A stretch of DNA of 56,744 nucleotides, taken from contig NZ_JAJNCZ010000017.1 in NCBI RefSeq assembly GCF_021026345.1, positions 1-56,744 on the forward strand. The letters run 5' to 3'. The first letter of the stretch is position 1. Each line of letters opens with the position of its first letter. A program made the translations under genes and the position numbers. The notes beneath the pieces were generated by a model that ran no database searches, was not told the origin of the DNA, and saw nothing but the letters and a program-made list of their open reading frames with translations. This stretch comes from Rhizobium sp. GN54 (lineage in GTDB: Bacteria; Pseudomonadota; Alphaproteobacteria; Rhizobiales; Rhizobiaceae). Of the stretch, positions 55,501 through 56,744 are shown piece by piece.

Positions 55501-56744
55501 GGATGGACCTCGAGACCTTCCTGCGCGGCGGCTTCCTGGAGGTATCGGGCGCCGGCGGCATGCCGACCTTCGACAATGTGGTCGGTCAGTTCGACGGCGA
55601 GGAAATGTTCCTGTCCTATGGCGAAGGCGCAGCGTCGAAGTACATCCTTGCCCATGGCGACCTCGGCTACAAGTTCGCCACCCACACCGTGGCCGGCGAG
55701 ATCAACACGATCGAATACGGCACCCGCGGTTCGGGCAACTTCGACGGCAACGGCTACTTCACCGGCGGCAACGCGCTTCTGAGGATCACCGGCCTGACCT
55801 TCGAGAACCCCACCCCCGGCAATCCCGCCGAGGAGGCCGAGATCGAGCTGAACGGCGCGGTCCACAACTTCTCCGTCGCCCACATGTACGGCGAGACCGC
55901 GCCGCAGTCGCGCCTCGACCTCTACGCCAACCAGCTGGACGAATACGCCCAGCACTTCATCGGCTCGACCGGCAACGACATCTATGTCGGAACGCGCTTC
56001 GACGACACGATCGAGAGCAAGGGCGGCAACGACCTGTTCGACGGCGGCGCCGGCTCGGATACGGTCGTCTTCACCGGCTCGCGGACCGGCTATACGATCA
56101 GTGAGAACAGCAACGGCACGGTCTCGATCAAGAACACCGCCAGCGGTGCGACGACGGTGGTGAACGACGTCGAGTACGCCCGCTTCAACGGCAAGCTCGT
56201 CGACCTGGAGACCGGCGAGGAGACCGGGACGGGCGACGCGCCGACCAACATCGCGCTGTCGGCTTCGTCGGTGAAGGAGAGTGCGGCCGTCGGCGCGACG
56301 GTGGCCACGCTTTCGGCCACCGATGCCGACAGCACCGCGTTCACCTACAGCCTGGTGAATGACGCCGATGGCGCGTTCAAGATTTCGGGCAACAAGCTGG
56401 TCGTCGGCAAGAGCCTCGACTACGAAAGCGCCAAGAACCACGCGATCCGCCTCAAGGTCACGGACGAGGCCGGCAACAGCTTCGAGAAGGCCTTCACCAT
56501 CGGCGTGCAGGACGTGAACGAGGCGCCGACCGCGCTTTCGCTGTCCAAGTCGTCGGTGGCGGAGAACGCCAAGGTCGGCACGGTCGTCGGCACATTGTCG
56601 GCAAAGGACCCGGAAGGCGGCGCGGTCTCCTACAGCCTGTCGTCCAACCCCGGCGGCATCTTCAAGGTCGTCGGCAACCAGCTGCAGCTGGCCAAGGCCG
56701 TGGACTACGAGACGGCCAGGAGCCACGCGGTCACCGTCGTCGCC
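52548..56744 (+). CDS. Giant multi-HasA RTX protein (partial, runs off the window)
   Basis: The frame is open for 1399 codons to the right edge, so the end is missing. Order: a novel beta domain (1-125), two cadherin-like units (about 128-225 and 240-335), HasA-like module 1 (339-490), RTX (497-545), a post-RTX unit (YTIVKNSNGTVTITDN), a cadherin unit (about 600-700), HasA module 2 (704-870), RTX (874-915), post-RTX unit, HasA module 3 (974-1135), RTX (1139-1172), then cadherin units to the edge. Candidate heme ligands are Tyr406/His422, Tyr776/His787 and Tyr1041/His1046, each in (D)L(A/G)Y...H-x2-x-G-x(5)-(L/I)-x-(F/Y)G, matching HasA Tyr75 and His83. No Sec signal; type I secretion is expected, although the C-terminus is not seen. 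GGGGATCAGG precedes ATG 52548. Confidence 0.85.
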   Translation, partial: MQYTFEGFTIEIDDTIFKQQVTSGDVLATVMFTPDQTLAEYYPLDVTYLGEVAAFAGDLDYEFIYSEDFISIVGLQFWARQDIDFGDVDQFQIAFRIEYSVDGGPSQSTGQATIDVSVTETGEFEYLSNTTVSESARSGFAFATLAATDADGNELTYTLPSGEGDNSMFMLKTNADGSIGVVIRSPLDFEGANAVDGVYDLVLDVDNGSGPVRQIIAIQSTDDPFTVSSAPTGKTYMSVVENVEVGTEVGYVKELLNDLSFVPASAVLTDDAGGLFSLTERVVDGITRYYLTVNGALDYEADALHSVTIEATDAGGVVHEKTFEVHVVDAAEAGDTARGTITIDANTALAGANGGFNWNTYLDSVYSKVTDSLPDGVTFAPNVSSEYTYTFSDGSKVWLTGSDLAYYWADTNSAENSGEDVHVVGGKVQGLAFGNGTGTEVSITGLDLSNDSSLMNRLYGEANVVAATFMHGPNSSTPAEIEHVKALLSAYAQNFIGSSGNDTYAGTVFADTIGGNAGDDVLAGGGGNDTIDGGAGTDTAIYSGNHDDYTIVKNSNGTVTITDNRTGEVTDGVDTLKGIEKLQFLDGLIDAPNMDPTELKLTSHIIPGVANIAVAENSAAGTIVGNLSATDPEGGALTYSLTDDADGLFIIDGNVLKLARPLGDYETASQRSYEVTVAATDDAGNVISKTFTIQHADAYDAPEGTLTIDASGSTGGVDFATFISQYFAGLTNGAFTFYGGESTNQYRDVEQIAFKYKEGGVDAADRVVLGGTDLAYDMLGHGMSYGHGISGSLDSLTFGQWAGGTTGTPGTGDAGLIKGLAEQLKITGLDLDAAPGTGHVAQINLLYALYSAVQTGNAANIYSALSNYAQNFIGSKGNDTFTGSAYNDTIKGGGGNDKLTGGAGDDTIDGGAGIDTAVFSGNMANYTIAQNANGSWTITDNRSGSNDGVDTVKNIEKAQFADQTTELVTEPPQGTITIDASGSGGMDLETFLRGGFLEVSGAGGMPTFDNVVGQFDGEEMFLSYGEGAASKYILAHGDLGYKFATHTVAGEINTIEYGTRGSGNFDGNGYFTGGNALLRITGLTFENPTPGNPAEEAEIELNGAVHNFSVAHMYGETAPQSRLDLYANQLDEYAQHFIGSTGNDIYVGTRFDDTIESKGGNDLFDGGAGSDTVVFTGSRTGYTISENSNGTVSIKNTASGATTVVNDVEYARFNGKLVDLETGEETGTGDAPTNIALSASSVKESAAVGATVATLSATDADSTAFTYSLVNDADGAFKISGNKLVVGKSLDYESAKNHAIRLKVTDEAGNSFEKAFTIGVQDVNEAPTALSLSKSSVAENAKVGTVVGTLSAKDPEGGAVSYSLSSNPGGIFKVVGNQLQLAKAVDYETARSHAVTVVA

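Noticed and set aside
53697..56726. A 1009-codon open frame on the minus strand opposite the HasA-RTX gene
   Set aside because: It is an antisense shadow of a GC-rich, Gly/Asp-rich gene. Its product has no domain logic, while the plus strand shows RTX, cadherin and HasA patterns throughout.
52548..56744. A HasA His32-type second axial ligand in the modules
   Set aside because: I searched the loop after the first helix of each module and found no His at a consistent place, so I claim only the Tyr75 and His83 equivalents.

Overview
The window is GC-rich (roughly 65%) and reads as chromosome or megaplasmid of an alphaproteobacterium, most likely a member of the Hyphomicrobiales (rhizobial group). 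The reasons are a cyoABCD-SURF1 operon divergent from an MHS-type transporter, a polyamine ABC importer with N-carbamoylputrescine amidase, molybdenum hydroxylases coupled to cytochrome c, many large type I-secreted proteins, and two copies of an intergenic palindromic element of the kind scattered through rhizobial genomes. I cannot name the genus. I see no tRNA, rRNA, CRISPR array, insertion sequence or phage gene.

Layout. (1) 111-2738: a STAND-type ATPase without the N-terminal DNA-binding domain usual for its relatives. (2) 2850-9836: an MFS transporter divergent from a likely six-gene run (Tat-exported VOC protein, exported ABM-fold monooxygenase, SDR dehydrogenase, 2Fe-2S and Tat-exported molybdopterin subunits of an isoquinoline 1-oxidoreductase-type enzyme, diheme cytochrome c), which looks like an envelope oxidation pathway. 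(3) 20807-9954, minus strand: one tightly overlapping operon with an 1833-residue dimethylformamidase-like/DUF4082 protein, a CobW/COG0523 GTPase, a 99-residue unknown protein, and the ABC and membrane-fusion components of a type I secretion system. (4) 26062-21029, minus: cytochrome bo-type quinol oxidase and SURF1; an MHS transporter diverges from it. (5) 37519-27757, minus: succinate-semialdehyde-type dehydrogenase, then a PotABCD-like importer, a NylB-like serine hydrolase, a YtcJ-like amidohydrolase and AguB. (6) 39634-37769: KefB/C-like antiporter; 40303-39818: exported cupin. (7) 44860-40488: RND efflux adaptor and pump. (8) 50055-45340: a 1571-residue RTX surface protein with three near-identical 333-bp repeats; then an outer-membrane barrel. 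(9) 51512-end, plus: a 307-residue protein and a giant protein, cut by the window edge, that both carry HasA-type hemophore folds joined to RTX repeats.

How it fits together. At least three RTX proteins plus the DUF4082 protein are candidate substrates for the single type I exporter seen at 9954-13720. The most striking observation is the giant protein at 52548-56744. It strings together at least three HasA-like heme-binding modules, each keeping the Tyr and His that correspond to HasA Tyr75 and His83, separated by RTX and cadherin-like units. It would be a multi-site, possibly surface-tethered hemophore. The DMFase-like protein/CobW/T1SS operon is the second unusual system.
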